Source of the DNA: SZUA-309 sp965233675
GTDB lineage: Bacteria; Pseudomonadota; Gammaproteobacteria; Pseudomonadales; Azotimanducaceae
Direction: 5' to 3'
Assembly (NCBI GenBank): GCA_965233675.1
Contig: OZ247498.1
Location: 4,526,001-4,590,000, forward strand
Length of the DNA: 64,000 bases
Shown: piece after piece, positions 17,536-29,600 of the stretch
How the letters are laid out: the number at the start of each line of letters is the position of its first letter
Position numbering within the stretch: position 1 is the first letter of the stretch
Program-made: the position numbers and the translations under genes
The notes under the pieces: model-generated
The model's input: only the letters and a program-made list of their open reading frames with translations
Databases searched by the model: none
Told to the model about the DNA's origin: nothing

Positions 17536-19652
17536 AAACAATGATTAATGAGAACGGCCGGTTTGCGCGCTGGATAGCCCGACCGCTCCTCGCGGCGATG
17601 GCCCTCGGTCTCGCTCTGCCCCTGTGGGCTGCGAATATCGATTCGGTGGAGTTTTCTTCGCTGCCAGGCGATAAGACGGAGATTCGCCTGCACTTCGACG
17701 GTACGCCGCCGGAACCCACTGGTTACACCATAGAACAGCCCGCACGGATCGTGCTGGACATGCCGGGTGTGGTATCGACTCTCGAAGAGAAGCATCACAA
17801 CCTCGGCATCGGTAATGCCCGCCGGGTATCGATCATCTCCACCAAAGATCGAACTCGAGCGATTGTGAACCTCACCGAACTCGTCGGCTACGAGACAGAC
17901 ATCGAAGGTAATACCCTCTATCTGATGGTAGGCGGCGGCAGCGCACAGGGCGTCCCCACGCAGAATTCCTTTGCAAGCCAGGATGACGACACGGTGGCCG
18001 ATCGGCAGATCTCGAATTCCGAGGTCGCAGCCGTGGACTTCCGTCGCAGCGAAGACGGTGACGGCCGGATCGTGATTCAGCTCTCCAATCCGAAAGCGCC
18101 GGTCAACGTCTCCAAAGAAGGCGGCCGTATCAAGGTACAGATCCGCAATACGGATCTGCCTCGCGATCTGCAGCGTCGTCTCGACGTAACCGATTTCGCG
18201 ACCCCGGTGCAGATCGTCGATGCGCTGCAGGAAGGCGACCACACCGTGTTCACCATCACCGCTACGGGTGACTACGACTACCTGGCTTACCAGGCAGACA
18301 ACACGCTCACAGTGAACGTGAACGCCCTCACCGAAGAGGAGATCGAGCAACGCGACGACATCTTCAAGTTCTCCGGTGAAAAGCTCTCGCTCAACTTCCA
18401 GGACATCGAAGTGCGCTCGGTGCTGCAGCTCATCGCTGACTTCACCGATCTGAATCTGGTGGCCAGTGATACGGTCAGCGGCCGCATCACCCTGCGTCTG
18501 AAGAACGTACCCTGGGATCAGGCGCTCGAGCTCATTCTCAAGACCAAGGGACTGGATCAGCGCCAGGTGGGTAACGTGCTGCTGGTGGCACCCGCTGCCG
18601 AGATCGCCGCACGCGAGAAGCTGGAACTCGAGAATCAGAAGCAGATTTCCGAACTGGCGCCTCTGCACACCGAATTCATTCAGGTGCGCTACGCCAGTGC
18701 CACCCAGCTCTTCGAGCTCTTCAACAATGCCGCCGGCAGTGAGCAGTCTGTACTCTCCGAGCGTGGCAGCGTGATCGTGGATGAGCGGACCAATGCCATC
18801 ATCCTCACGGATACGGCCGATCGTCTGCAGGACTTCCGCGACGTCATCAATCAGCTCGACATCCCGGTCAAACAGGTGCTGATCGAAGCACGGATCGTCA
18901 CGGCCAGCGACGACTTCTCAGAGGATCTGGGCATCCGCTGGGGCTTCGCCGATCTGGATCAGCAGTCCAGCACCCGATTCCGGAAGGCGGGTGGCTCGCT
19001 CACCACGCTGGAAGATCTGCAGGACATCATCGCGTCCGGTGGTGTGGGTGACATTACTTCGCCGGAGCACCTGGTGGTCGACCTCGGTGTGGCCAAGGAA
19101 GGTGCGAGCACCTTCGGTGTGGGTCTGACCGGCGCAGGCTACCTGCTCGACCTCGAACTCTCTGCGCTGGCTGCCGATGGCCATGCGGAAGTGGTTGCCC
19201 GTCCGAAGGTGATCACGGCGGACAAGAACCCGGCACTGATCGAGTCTGGTACGGAGATTCCGTATCAGGAAGCGACCAGTTCAGGCGCCACGTCCACCTC
19301 GTTCAAGGATGCGACCCTGGCTCTGGAAGTGACCCCGCAGATCACGCCGGATGATCGGATCATCATGGAGCTGAACGTCAAGCAGGATACGGTGGGTGCG
19401 ATCTTCAACGGCGTGCCGTCGATCGATACCAATCAGATCGAGACCCAGGTGCTCGTGGACAACGGTCAGACGATTGTCCTTGGCGGTATCTTCAGCACCG
19501 ACAAGCAGTTCTCCACCACCAAGACGCCGTTCCTGGGCGATCTGCCCTACGCAGGTCGGCTGTTCCGCCGCACGGAACAGAAGGACAACAAGACCGAGCT
19601 GCTGATCTTCATCACCCCGAGGATCATTCAGGAGAGTCTGACCTCGCTGTAA
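17532..19652 (+). CDS. pilQ: Type IV pilus outer-membrane secretin PilQ
   Basis: PilQ forms the outer-membrane channel for the pilus fibre. The 706-residue protein has a cleavable signal (to about residue 34). It then has AMIN domains for peptidoglycan binding (about 36-260), the STN domain (LNFQDIEVRSVLQLIADFT, near 290), NolW-like domains, and the secretin barrel (about 450-700) with VIEARIVTASDDF-like and GTEIPYQEATSSG motifs. A strong terminator follows 26 bp downstream and closes the operon. Confidence 0.98.
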   Translation: MKTMINENGRFARWIARPLLAAMALGLALPLWAANIDSVEFSSLPGDKTEIRLHFDGTPPEPTGYTIEQPARIVLDMPGVVSTLEEKHHNLGIGNARRVSIISTKDRTRAIVNLTELVGYETDIEGNTLYLMVGGGSAQGVPTQNSFASQDDDTVADRQISNSEVAAVDFRRSEDGDGRIVIQLSNPKAPVNVSKEGGRIKVQIRNTDLPRDLQRRLDVTDFATPVQIVDALQEGDHTVFTITATGDYDYLAYQADNTLTVNVNALTEEEIEQRDDIFKFSGEKLSLNFQDIEVRSVLQLIADFTDLNLVASDTVSGRITLRLKNVPWDQALELILKTKGLDQRQVGNVLLVAPAAEIAAREKLELENQKQISELAPLHTEFIQVRYASATQLFELFNNAAGSEQSVLSERGSVIVDERTNAIILTDTADRLQDFRDVINQLDIPVKQVLIEARIVTASDDFSEDLGIRWGFADLDQQSSTRFRKAGGSLTTLEDLQDIIASGGVGDITSPEHLVVDLGVAKEGASTFGVGLTGAGYLLDLELSALAADGHAEVVARPKVITADKNPALIESGTEIPYQEATSSGATSTSFKDATLALEVTPQITPDDRIIMELNVKQDTVGAIFNGVPSIDTNQIETQVLVDNGQTIVLGGIFSTDKQFSTTKTPFLGDLPYAGRLFRRTEQKDNKTELLIFITPRIIQESLTSL

Positions 19653-19678
19653 GCCGGGTCTGGATCGACTACACTAAG

Positions 19679-19706
19679 CGGCGCCCGGCGGGCGCCGTTT
19701 TTTTTT
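19679..19706 (+). terminator. Rho-independent terminator of the pilMNOPQ operon
   Basis: CGGCGCCC (19679-19686) and GGGCGCCG (19690-19697) form a perfect 8-bp stem with a 3-nt loop, followed by nine Ts at 19698-19706. It separates pilQ from aroK. Confidence 0.95.
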
Positions 19707-19766
19707 GGTGTGGAGCAATGCGCCAGGGCCCGTCTGATTGAGTGGATGGATACCCTGCGCCACGCT

Positions 19767-20291
19767 ATGAGCAAGCAAAACGTGATCCTGGTTGGCCTCA
19801 TGGCGGTGGGAAAGAGCACTGTCGGGCGCCTGCTTGCGCAGCAGCTCGGCTACACGTTCTACGATACCGACCATGTAATCGAGGAACGGGCGGGCGCTGA
19901 CGTGGCCTGGATTTTCGATGTGGAAGGTGAAGCCGGTTTCCGGGAACGGGAAACTCAGGTGATTGATGAACTCACGCAGATGGAAGGTGTGGTGATTGCC
20001 ACGGGCGGAGGTGCGGTCATTTCAGACTGCAATCGTAAGATGCTCGGCACACGGGGTTGCGTCATCCATCTGGACAGCCCGTTGGATCGATTGTTGGAAC
20101 GGACTCAGAAAGACAAGAAGCGCCCGCTGCTGCAGTCAGGAGATGCGGAAGAGATCCTTTCGCGTCTGAAGCTGGAGCGGGAGCCCCTCTACGCCTCGGT
20201 GGCGGACTACCGTTTCGTCACCGATCGGCAGGGCGCCAAGGCCCTGGCGCGGAATATTGCAGGTGTGCTGGAGGCGGACGGCATCGTATGA
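19767..20291 (+). CDS. aroK: Shikimate kinase
   Basis: AroK phosphorylates shikimate at the 3-hydroxyl with ATP in the aromatic amino-acid pathway. The 174-residue protein has the P-loop VGLMAVGKSTVG (about residues 8-19; the more usual sequence is GPMGAGKSTIG), the shikimate-binding FYDTDHVIE, and ATGGGAV. The start is uncertain: MSKQNVILVG at 19767 fits the family length, but a GTG at 19710 and an ATG at 19746 are in frame upstream. It overlaps aroB by 4 bp. Confidence 0.95.
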   Translation: MSKQNVILVGLMAVGKSTVGRLLAQQLGYTFYDTDHVIEERAGADVAWIFDVEGEAGFRERETQVIDELTQMEGVVIATGGGAVISDCNRKMLGTRGCVIHLDSPLDRLLERTQKDKKRPLLQSGDAEEILSRLKLEREPLYASVADYRFVTDRQGAKALARNIAGVLEADGIV

Positions 20292-21391
20292 ACATCCAGC
20301 AGGAACTGAAAGTTGCCCTCGGGGATCGGAGCTACCCGATCTACATCGGCACCGGGCTTCTCGAAACGCCATCCCTGCTTGCCCGTCATATTGGTGGGAG
20401 TCAGGTGGCGGTGGTCACCAATGAGGTGCTGGCCGACATCGCCTTGCCCCAGTTGCTCGAGACGTTGCGAGGCTGCAACGCCGAGGTCAGCGTGTTCACC
20501 CTCGCCGATGGGGAACAGGAAAAAAACCTCAGCAACTACGGCGCGATCATGGATCATCTGGTTGCCGAGCGACACAACCGAACCACCACCCTGATCGCAC
20601 TGGGCGGTGGCGTTGTGGGCGATATCACGGGATTTGCCGCGGCCACCTATCAGCGGGGGGTCAGTTTCATCCAGGTGCCGACCACGCTGCTCGCACAGGT
20701 GGATTCCTCTGTGGGCGGGAAAACGGCGGTCAATCATCCCTCCGGAAAAAACCTGATCGGTGCTTTTCACCAGCCCGTTGCCGTGCTGGCGGACATGGGG
20801 CTGCTCAAAACATTGCCGGCGCGGGAGTACGCCGCCGGTGTGGCCGAAGTGGTGAAGTACGGAGTGATCGCCCAGGCCGGATTCTTTGACTGGCTGGAAG
20901 CAAACGCGGAAGCACTCCGTACGCAGTCTCCGGAAGCGCTCAGCCATGCGGTGGCCGTTTCCTGTCAGGCCAAAGCCGATGTGGTGGCGGACGATGAACG
21001 GGAAACCGGTCGCCGTGCCATCCTCAACTTCGGGCATACCTTCGGCCATGCCATCGAAGCGCTCACGGGCTACGGCCAATATCTGCATGGCGAGGCGGTG
21101 GCGATCGGCATGGTTCAGGCTGCCGACCTGTCCGCCCGGCTGGGTCTCCTCGACCGCGAGGATGCCCGTCGTCTGCGCGTGCTGCTGGACCGATTCGGTC
21201 TCCCGGTCGTGCCGCCGCCGCTCGAACCGTCGGCCATGCTGGAAAGCATGGGAATGGACAAAAAAGTCGTGGACGGCCGGCTGCGTCTGGTTCTGGCCCG
21301 GGCACTTGGTGATGCCTTTGTGTCCAGCGAAGTACCCGCGGATATGCTGATGGCAACGCTGCGAGCCGGTGAGGCGCTCTGCGATGGCTGA
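20288..21391 (+). CDS. aroB: 3-dehydroquinate synthase
   Basis: AroB converts DAHP to 3-dehydroquinate using NAD and a metal ion. The 367-residue protein carries the NAD-binding LGGGVVGDITGFAAATYQRG, the PTTLLAQVDSSVGGKTAVNH active-site block, and the metal ligands in NFGHTFGHAIE plus the later LHGEAVAIGM. The ATG at 20288 sits in an ATGA junction with aroK, and the end overlaps damX by 8 bp, so aroK-aroB-damX is one coupled unit. Confidence 0.98.
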   Translation: MNIQQELKVALGDRSYPIYIGTGLLETPSLLARHIGGSQVAVVTNEVLADIALPQLLETLRGCNAEVSVFTLADGEQEKNLSNYGAIMDHLVAERHNRTTTLIALGGGVVGDITGFAAATYQRGVSFIQVPTTLLAQVDSSVGGKTAVNHPSGKNLIGAFHQPVAVLADMGLLKTLPAREYAAGVAEVVKYGVIAQAGFFDWLEANAEALRTQSPEALSHAVAVSCQAKADVVADDERETGRRAILNFGHTFGHAIEALTGYGQYLHGEAVAIGMVQAADLSARLGLLDREDARRLRVLLDRFGLPVVPPPLEPSAMLESMGMDKKVVDGRLRLVLARALGDAFVSSEVPADMLMATLRAGEALCDG

Positions 21392-23015
21392 AGCCCTCCC
21401 GGACGATCAACGTACCTTCCTGGGCCTGACGCACAATCCGTTTGTGGAGCCCCAGCGTGGTTTTTTCGAACGCGGAGGGCGGAAAACTCACCTCGAGCAG
21501 CTCCGGCATCTGTCCGAGTGGTCCCGCCGCGTGCTGCTGGTGACCGGGGCGGAAGGCGTGGGCAAAACCACCCTCTACCGCGAGCTGGCTGCCACGCTGG
21601 AACCCCGGGTCAAAGCCGCCCGGATCAACGGCAGCCTGGTCAATACCGGCTTCGAAGTGCTGGCGGCTATCGCGCAGGGGTTCGGGCTCGCACTGCCATC
21701 GGATGCCAATACGCAATCGCTGCGCATGGATCTCATCGCCCATGTGGAGACTCAGACGGAGGCTGACCGCCTCTGCCTCGCACTGGTGGACGACGCCCAT
21801 CTGCTTGATCACAAAGCGGTGGACTCCCTGGTTGCGCTGGCTCACGAATGCGGTCTGCACCTGGTTTTCTTCGGTGAGGTGCGCATGGTGCCGGTCATCG
21901 AACGGGCGGCAAGCGCCAAGGGCGTCGGCTGGCAGGAGATCCGCCTGAGCGGGTATGGCGAGGCGGATGCCCGGGACTATCTCGAGTGGCGGTTCGGACA
22001 GGCGAAGTACCGGGGCAGGATCCCGTTTACGGATGCACAGGTGAAAGATCTGGTTAAGCTGTCCGAAGGACTGCCCGGGCGGATCAACCGGATGGCCAAT
22101 GTGCTGCTGGTGAAGCTGGAAACCGGCGAAGGGGCACCGGCCCGCAGCGGTTTTCCGCGCCTGCATGCGGCACTGCTCACGCTGCTGGTGGTTGCCGTTG
22201 GTCTGCTCTACCTGGTGGTGGGGAATGGCGGCGGGGATGAATCGGCCGAACCGGTCGAACGGACCACAGAGCCCCTCGAGCTGGCAGATGCCGCGGCAGG
22301 TCCATCGTCACCTGAAGCAGCGGAAACAGCAGCCGGGTCAAGCGCTGAACAGCAGGATTCGTCCTCTGCCGTGCTGCCGGCGACGGATGCAATCGACCAA
22401 CCGGAGCGTGGGGCTTTGGCGCCTGAAGCTGGCTCCCGGCAGATCGAGATGACGACGGCAGACACTGAAACACCAGCCCGGCAAGCGGCTCCGACACCGG
22501 ATGCCGCGAGCGCAGATGCCGTAACACCGGAGGGTTCGCCGGACATGCCGGAAGAAATCGCGGCGCCGGTTGCCGGGGTTGGCGAGAATGCCACGCCTGC
22601 CGTGGTGGAAACAGCCGTCGAACCAGCCTCTGAAACGACGGACGGGACTGCCGACGAGCCACCTCCGGTGGAACAGCCGCCTGCCACCGTCGTCGACTTG
22701 CCGTCGGGGGCGAAAGACACGCGCTGGCTCCTGGCCCAGGACCCGGATTACTTCACGCTGCAACTCGTCACCGTCTCTTCCCCGGAAAGCGCCAGCGCAT
22801 TCGTCGCGCGGCAGCGGGAACCTGGAGAATTCACCGTCTATCAGTTGCAACGGGACGGCCGCATGCTGCATGTGGTGCTCTATGGCCTGTTCAGCTCCCG
22901 TACGGCCGCCGAGACAGCGGCAGACAATCTTCCTGCGGAGGTAGGCCGGGTGCAGCCCTGGATACGTCCTCTGGCTCAGGTTCAGGACGCCGCCCGGCTC
23001 TCCACCCGCCAGTAA
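21384..23015 (+). CDS. damX: DamX-like protein: AAA ATPase domain, membrane helix and SPOR domain
   Basis: This 543-residue protein joins an ExeA-like ATPase to a septal peptidoglycan-binding tail. Walker A is GAEGVGKT (residues 55-62), Walker B LALVDDAHLL lies near 138, and a membrane helix (about 262-282) separates the cytoplasmic ATPase from the periplasm. A long Ala/Pro/Glu/Thr-rich linker runs from about 287 to 450, and a SPOR domain (DYFTLQLVTVSSPESA ..., about 455-530) closes the protein. DamX-type proteins localise to the division septum in enterobacteria. The position after aroB matches both enterobacteria and Pseudomonas. The linker is low-complexity and of high GC. Confidence 0.93.
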   Translation: MAEALPDDQRTFLGLTHNPFVEPQRGFFERGGRKTHLEQLRHLSEWSRRVLLVTGAEGVGKTTLYRELAATLEPRVKAARINGSLVNTGFEVLAAIAQGFGLALPSDANTQSLRMDLIAHVETQTEADRLCLALVDDAHLLDHKAVDSLVALAHECGLHLVFFGEVRMVPVIERAASAKGVGWQEIRLSGYGEADARDYLEWRFGQAKYRGRIPFTDAQVKDLVKLSEGLPGRINRMANVLLVKLETGEGAPARSGFPRLHAALLTLLVVAVGLLYLVVGNGGGDESAEPVERTTEPLELADAAAGPSSPEAAETAAGSSAEQQDSSSAVLPATDAIDQPERGALAPEAGSRQIEMTTADTETPARQAAPTPDAASADAVTPEGSPDMPEEIAAPVAGVGENATPAVVETAVEPASETTDGTADEPPPVEQPPATVVDLPSGAKDTRWLLAQDPDYFTLQLVTVSSPESASAFVARQREPGEFTVYQLQRDGRMLHVVLYGLFSSRTAAETAADNLPAEVGRVQPWIRPLAQVQDAARLSTRQ

Positions 23016-23155
23016 CCATCAATCTGTGACCTTCATCCCGGCGAATTGCGCGGCCATCCGCTAGCGTGCGGTAGACCCTGGTGATCGGTCCTGCGGGATC
23101 CGGTCAGCCCGGCGGACAGGAATGCACCAGCCATGATGGCGCAAGGAGGTGTGCG

Positions 23156-23794
23156 ATGAAGATACTGATCTCTATTGTTCTGATGGGACTCACGCTCGCG
23201 GGTTGCGCCGGTAAGCCGTCGATGAGTGAGCACCAGTGTGCGGCCGGCGACTGGCAGACCGTTGGTTATCGGGATGGCGTCAATGGTCAACGCAGCACGG
23301 CGCTGCTGACCCATCAGGATGCCTGCATGGAATACGGTATTGCGCCGGACCGGAACTCCTACATGCTCGGCTGGGAGGAGGGTGCCCGTGAATACTGTCA
23401 GCCGAACAATGGTTTTTACGTGGGTGAGCGTGGCTGGTCGCACAACAACATCTGCCCATCTGAGCTTCGCGCCGGGTTCCTGACCGCGTATCGGGAAGGC
23501 CAGGACCTCTATCAGGCCCGTCTGGCAGTGTCGAATCTCGAGTGGAAGATCGATCAGAAGACCGATCGGCTGGACGCCATCAAATCGGAGATCATCTCCA
23601 CCGGCGCTGCGCAGTTGAATGCTGAGCTCAGCGTTGAGGAGCGTGTGCAGCTGGGTGCGCGGGTGCAACAGCTGCTCGATGAGCAGGCGCGGCTGAACAA
23701 AGAGATCCCGGAACTGGAGGACGAGCTGGTCGTCAGGACGAGAGAGCTCGACCGGTTGGACCGCACCGTCGCCTCTACGACTCCGGCTTCTTAA
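23156..23794 (+). CDS. DUF2799 lipoprotein
   Basis: This is a 212-residue predicted lipoprotein with lipobox LAGC (Cys at residue 17). It has a cysteine-containing domain with repeated WxxxGYRDG and YMLGWEEGAREYC elements (about 30-90) and a coiled-coil C-terminus (about 120-205). The pattern fits the DUF2799 family, which has no known function. Translation starts at ATG 23156 behind a strong AAGGAGGT. It is followed closely by the YbjN-like gene in the same direction. Confidence 0.8.
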   Translation: MKILISIVLMGLTLAGCAGKPSMSEHQCAAGDWQTVGYRDGVNGQRSTALLTHQDACMEYGIAPDRNSYMLGWEEGAREYCQPNNGFYVGERGWSHNNICPSELRAGFLTAYREGQDLYQARLAVSNLEWKIDQKTDRLDAIKSEIISTGAAQLNAELSVEERVQLGARVQQLLDEQARLNKEIPELEDELVVRTRELDRLDRTVASTTPAS

Positions 23795-23806
23795 GAGGTG
23801 AAAGAC

Positions 23807-24292
23807 ATGAAGTTGTGGAACCTGATTGTCGGACTGACACTGCTGACGACAGCCGCCTGGGCCCATACGGACGCAGAGGACGGCATTCAGATCGTCGATG
23901 GCAGTGATCCCGTTACGCTGGTGAACATCATCCAGGACCTCGGCTATCGAGCCAGACTGGAGGTGGATGGCGAGGGTGATCCGCTCATCCGTTCGAGTGT
24001 TGGCGGCACTGACTTTGCGCTGGTTTTCTACGGCTGTTCCGAGCAGCACGATGGCTGCCAGATTCTCCTGTTCAAGGCCGGATATGAATTAAACGACAAG
24101 GTGGGTATGGATCTGATCAACCAGTGGAACGCCACCCGCCTGTTCGGTCGCGCCTATCTTGATGAAGTCAGTGACCCCTGGATCGAACTGGTGCTGAACA
24201 TGCACGGTGGCGTAACCCGCGCCCAGTTCGAGAAGACTTTCGAGTGGTGGGAAACGTCCATCGGCGAATTCGAGGATGAACTCGGCGTCTGA
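23807..24292 (+). CDS. YbjN-domain exported protein
   Basis: This 161-residue protein has a signal peptide (MKLWNLIVGLTLLTTAAWA) and a YbjN fold, recognisable from the WNATRLFGRAYLDE and ELVLNMHGGVTRAQFEKTF segments. YbjN domains resemble the type III secretion chaperone fold and are found in many contexts without one fixed role. I start at 23807, behind GAGGTG; it lies 12 bp after the DUF2799 gene. Confidence 0.8.
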   Translation: MKLWNLIVGLTLLTTAAWAHTDAEDGIQIVDGSDPVTLVNIIQDLGYRARLEVDGEGDPLIRSSVGGTDFALVFYGCSEQHDGCQILLFKAGYELNDKVGMDLINQWNATRLFGRAYLDEVSDPWIELVLNMHGGVTRAQFEKTFEWWETSIGEFEDELGV

Positions 24293-24360
24293 GCGATATT
24301 CTGTTTTCGTCGCTTCTAAATTGTGCCAGCATGCCAGCTGGCAGAAAAAGGAAATTCTAC

Positions 24361-25194
24361 ATGCGTATCGTTCATCGGATAACGTGGATCGCTCTTCTGG
24401 CGTCCCTGTCTGCGCCGGCTCTGGCGGACAAACCTGGATTCGGAGACACCTTCTCAATCAAGGTCGGCGGCATGAACTACAACGCCGATGCGGAGTTCAG
24501 CACGACGATCGAAGGCCTGGACGAGGTGACGCTGGATCTGGGTGATCTGGACATGGACACGGAGGCCACCAATCTCTGGCTGGGCTTTGTCTGGCAGTTT
24601 GCCGATAACTGGGGCCTGAACGGCAGCTTCTCGAGCTTCGAGGGTGATGGCACGGCGGTCGCGGCCGAGGACGGTAATTTTGACGACATTGTCTGGTCGG
24701 CCAGCGCGACCCTGGAGTCCGAACTGGATCTCAAGTTCTACATCGTGGATCTGCACTGGGATTTCATCAACACCGGGCGGTCTCACTTCGGTGTGGGCGT
24801 GGGTCTGCACATCGCCGACATCAGCACCGGGATTGCTGCAACGATTGATGCGGACGTGAACGGTAACCCGATCACACCCATCGATCTGGGTGCATCGTCT
24901 TCCAGCGTAACGGCGCCGTTGCCGAACGTTTCATTGCAGGGTGGGCATCGGTTCGGCGACAGCTTTTATGTGGGCGGCAAGATCGGCTATTTCGCGCTGG
25001 AAGTCGATGATGTGGATGGCGAACTGGTGACCGCGAGCATATTCGGTGAGTGGCGGCCAGGCGGCGGTAATTTCGGTGTTGGCGTTGGCTATCAGATGAT
25101 CGATATCGACGTGACCTCGGAAGGGTCGGTCAGGACGAAGAAAGTGGACCTGAGCGGAGACGGCCCGATTCTTTACGCCAGTCTCGGCTTTTAG
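24361..25194 (+). CDS. Outer-membrane beta-barrel protein of unknown function
   Basis: This 277-residue protein has a cleavable signal (to about residue 22) and alternating amphipathic strands throughout, for example NLWLGFVWQFADNWGLNGSF and HFGVGVGLHIADI. It ends in YASLGF, the C-terminal aromatic expected of an outer-membrane barrel. No substrate or named family is evident. It starts at 24361 behind AAAAAGGAAA and is convergent with gltD. Confidence 0.8.
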   Translation: MRIVHRITWIALLASLSAPALADKPGFGDTFSIKVGGMNYNADAEFSTTIEGLDEVTLDLGDLDMDTEATNLWLGFVWQFADNWGLNGSFSSFEGDGTAVAAEDGNFDDIVWSASATLESELDLKFYIVDLHWDFINTGRSHFGVGVGLHIADISTGIAATIDADVNGNPITPIDLGASSSSVTAPLPNVSLQGGHRFGDSFYVGGKIGYFALEVDDVDGELVTASIFGEWRPGGGNFGVGVGYQMIDIDVTSEGSVRTKKVDLSGDGPILYASLGF

Positions 25195-25212
25195 CCGGCG
25201 ATCCTGCCGGCT
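25193..25212. terminator. Hairpin between the convergent barrel gene and gltD
   Basis: AGCCGGC (25193-25199) and GCCGGCT (25206-25212) pair perfectly around a 6-nt loop, overlapping the stop codon of the barrel gene and ending 7 bp before the end of gltD. There is no T-run on either side, so its termination role is uncertain. Confidence 0.4.
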
Positions 25213-25219
25213 GACGGTA

Positions 25220-26683
<1,464 letters not shown>

Positions 26684-26695
26684 CGTTACTTCCGA

Positions 26696-29600
26696 TTAAC
26701 CTGCGCTGACGGCCGTACGCCGTGCTTCCAGTACCCGCTTGTAGTCAGTGGGCATTACTTTCACGAACTCGCCAAGGCTGCGTTTCCAGTTATCGAGCAC
26801 GTTCCGGGCGACGGGCGAGTCAGTGTAGTGGTAGTGCTTCTCGATCAGCGCCTTGAGTTCTCTGATGTCTTCCGACGTCGTCTCGTCGTCGGGAGACAGG
26901 GATTCGAGTTCCACCATTTCCGTGTTGCACTGACGGGCAAAGGTGTTTTCCGGATCCCAGACATAGGCAATTCCACCGGACATGCCCGCTGCGAAGTTTC
27001 TGCCGGTTGGGCCCAGGATGACGGCCCGGCCGCCGGTCATGTATTCCAGCCCGTGATCGCCGACGCCTTCCACCACGGCGGAAGCTCCGGAGTTACGCAC
27101 GCAGAACCGCTCTGCTGCCACGCCTCGGAAAAAACACTCGCCGCTGGTGGCGCCGTAGAGCACCACGTTGCCGATGAGAATCTGTTCCTCGGCTTTGAAC
27201 GGGCTTTCCTTGGGGGGATAGATGACGATGCGGCCGCCGGACAGACCTTTGCCGACGAAGTCGTTGGCATCCCCTTCCACCTCCAGGGTCACGCCTTTGG
27301 CGAGCCAGGCGCCGAAGCTCTGACCTGCGGAGCCGTGAAATTTGAAGTGCAGGGTTTCATCCGGAAGCATTTCCGGCCCCACTTCGCGGATGATCAGATT
27401 GGAGAGCATGGCCCCCACCACCCGATTGGTATTGACGATGGTGAGTTCGTCGTAGAGCTTCTGGCCGCTTCTGATGGCCGGCAGGGCCAGTTCCATCAGT
27501 TCGTTGTCGATGGCCCGGTCAAGCTGGTGATCCTGCTCGTGGATGGCATAGCTGCCGAGGAACTCGGCGGGCTTTTCGGCCGGGGTCAGCAGCTGGGTCA
27601 GATCAAGGCCTTTTGCCTTCCAGTGATCGACGGCGGCGTCCACGTGCAGGGCATCCACCCGGCCAACCATGTCGTTGACGGTCTTGAAGCCGAGTTCAGC
27701 CATGATCATGCGCAGCTCTCTGGCGACCATGAACAGGTAGTTCACCACGTGTTCCGGTGAACCGGTGAACTTCTTCCGGAGTGCCGGATCCTGAGTCGCG
27801 ATACCCACCGGGCAGGTGTTCAGATGGCATTTGCGCATCATGATGCAGCCCAGAGTGATCAGCGGCGCCGTGGCGAAGCCGAATTCTTCAGCCCCCAGGA
27901 GCGCAGCGATCGCCACATCCCGGCCGGTTTTGATCTGGCCGTCCGTCTGCAGCACCACCCGGGAGCGCAGATTGTTCAGCACCAGGGTCTGATGTGTCTC
28001 GGCGATGCCGAGTTCCCAGGGTACGCCGGCGTGTTTGATCGAGGTGAGCGGGGAGGCGCCGGTACCGCCGGTATCACCGGCGATCACCAGGTGATCGGCC
28101 CGGGCCTTGGTCACGCCCGCGGCAACGGTGCCCACACCGATCTCGGCGCCCAGCTTCACACTGATGCGCGCCTTGGGATTGGCGTTTTTCAGATCGTGGA
28201 TGAGCTGCGCCATATCCTCGATGGAGTAGATATCGTGGTGAGGCGGCGGACTGATCAGACCGACCCCGGGCGTGGAATGCCGGATGCTGGCAATCACATC
28301 ATCCACCTTGTGGCCGGGCAGTTCGCCCCCCTCACCGGGCTTCGCGCCCTGGATGATCTTGATCTGAATCTCGTCGGAGTTGGTCAGGTAGTTGATGGTG
28401 ACGCCGAACCGACCGCTGGCCACCTGCTTGATTGCGCTGCGCTTGGAGTCACCGTTTGCCAACGGAATGAAACGACTCGGGTCTTCGCCGCCTTCTCCGG
28501 TGTTGGACTTGCCACCCAGCCGGTTCATGGCGATGGCCAGTGATTCGTGAGCTTCGGCGCTGATGGAGCCGAAGCTCATCGCGCCGGTGGCGAAGCGCTT
28601 GACGATTTCCTGTTCCGGCTCCACATCTTCGATCGGAATCGGACCACCGTTGGCGCCTTCTCTGAAGGTGAGCAGGCCGCGGAGCATGCTGTTGCGGGTG
28701 GACGCTTCGTTGGTGTGTTTCGAGAATCGCCAGTACGCGTCTTCGTTGTTGGTACGGGATGCCACCTGCAGATCGGCGATGGCTTCCGGATCCCACATAT
28801 GGGTATCGCCATGGCGACGCCAGTGGAAATCGCCGGGATTCGGCAGCACTGCAACGTTCGGCGAGCGGCTCGGATAGCCGAGCTGATGGCGGCGCTGCAT
28901 TTCTTCAGCGAGCACGTCCAGGTTCACGCCCTGAACCCGGGAAGCGGTACCGACAAAGGCCCGTTCGATCACATCCTCGGCGAGTCCGATCGCTTCGAAA
29001 ATCTGTGCGCCCTTATAGGACTGCAGGGTGGAGATGCCCATCTTGGCCATCACCTTGAGCATGCCTTTGGCGGTGCCTTTGCGATAGGCCGCCACCACGT
29101 CATCGTCGGACTGGATGTGCGAGGCACCGTCCAGATAGCCTTTCCGCCGCGAATCCCAGAGTGCCTCGAAGGCCAGATAGGGGTTGATGGCGTCGGCGCC
29201 GTAGCCCACCAGCAGGCAGTGGTGGTGCACTTCCCTGGCTTCGCCGGATTCGAGAATCAACCCGATTCGGGTTCTGGATGCTTCCCGGTTCAGATGATGA
29301 TGCACCGTGCCCACGGCCAGCAGGGAACTGATCGGCACATGATCCACGTCCACCTTCCGGTCGGAGAGCACGACCAGGGAGTAACCGTCGGCGATGGCCG
29401 CGGAGGCCTCGGCGCAGATGCGATCCAGCGCAGCGACCAGGCCATCCCGGCCGGAATCCGCAGGGAAGGTGATGTCGATCACCTTGCTCTTCCAGCCACG
29501 GTGGTCCATGTGCCTGAGCGCCGCCAGTTCCTCATTCGACAGGATCGGATGCGGTACTCGAAGACGGTGGGCGTGCTGCTCGGTGGTTTCGAGCAGGTTC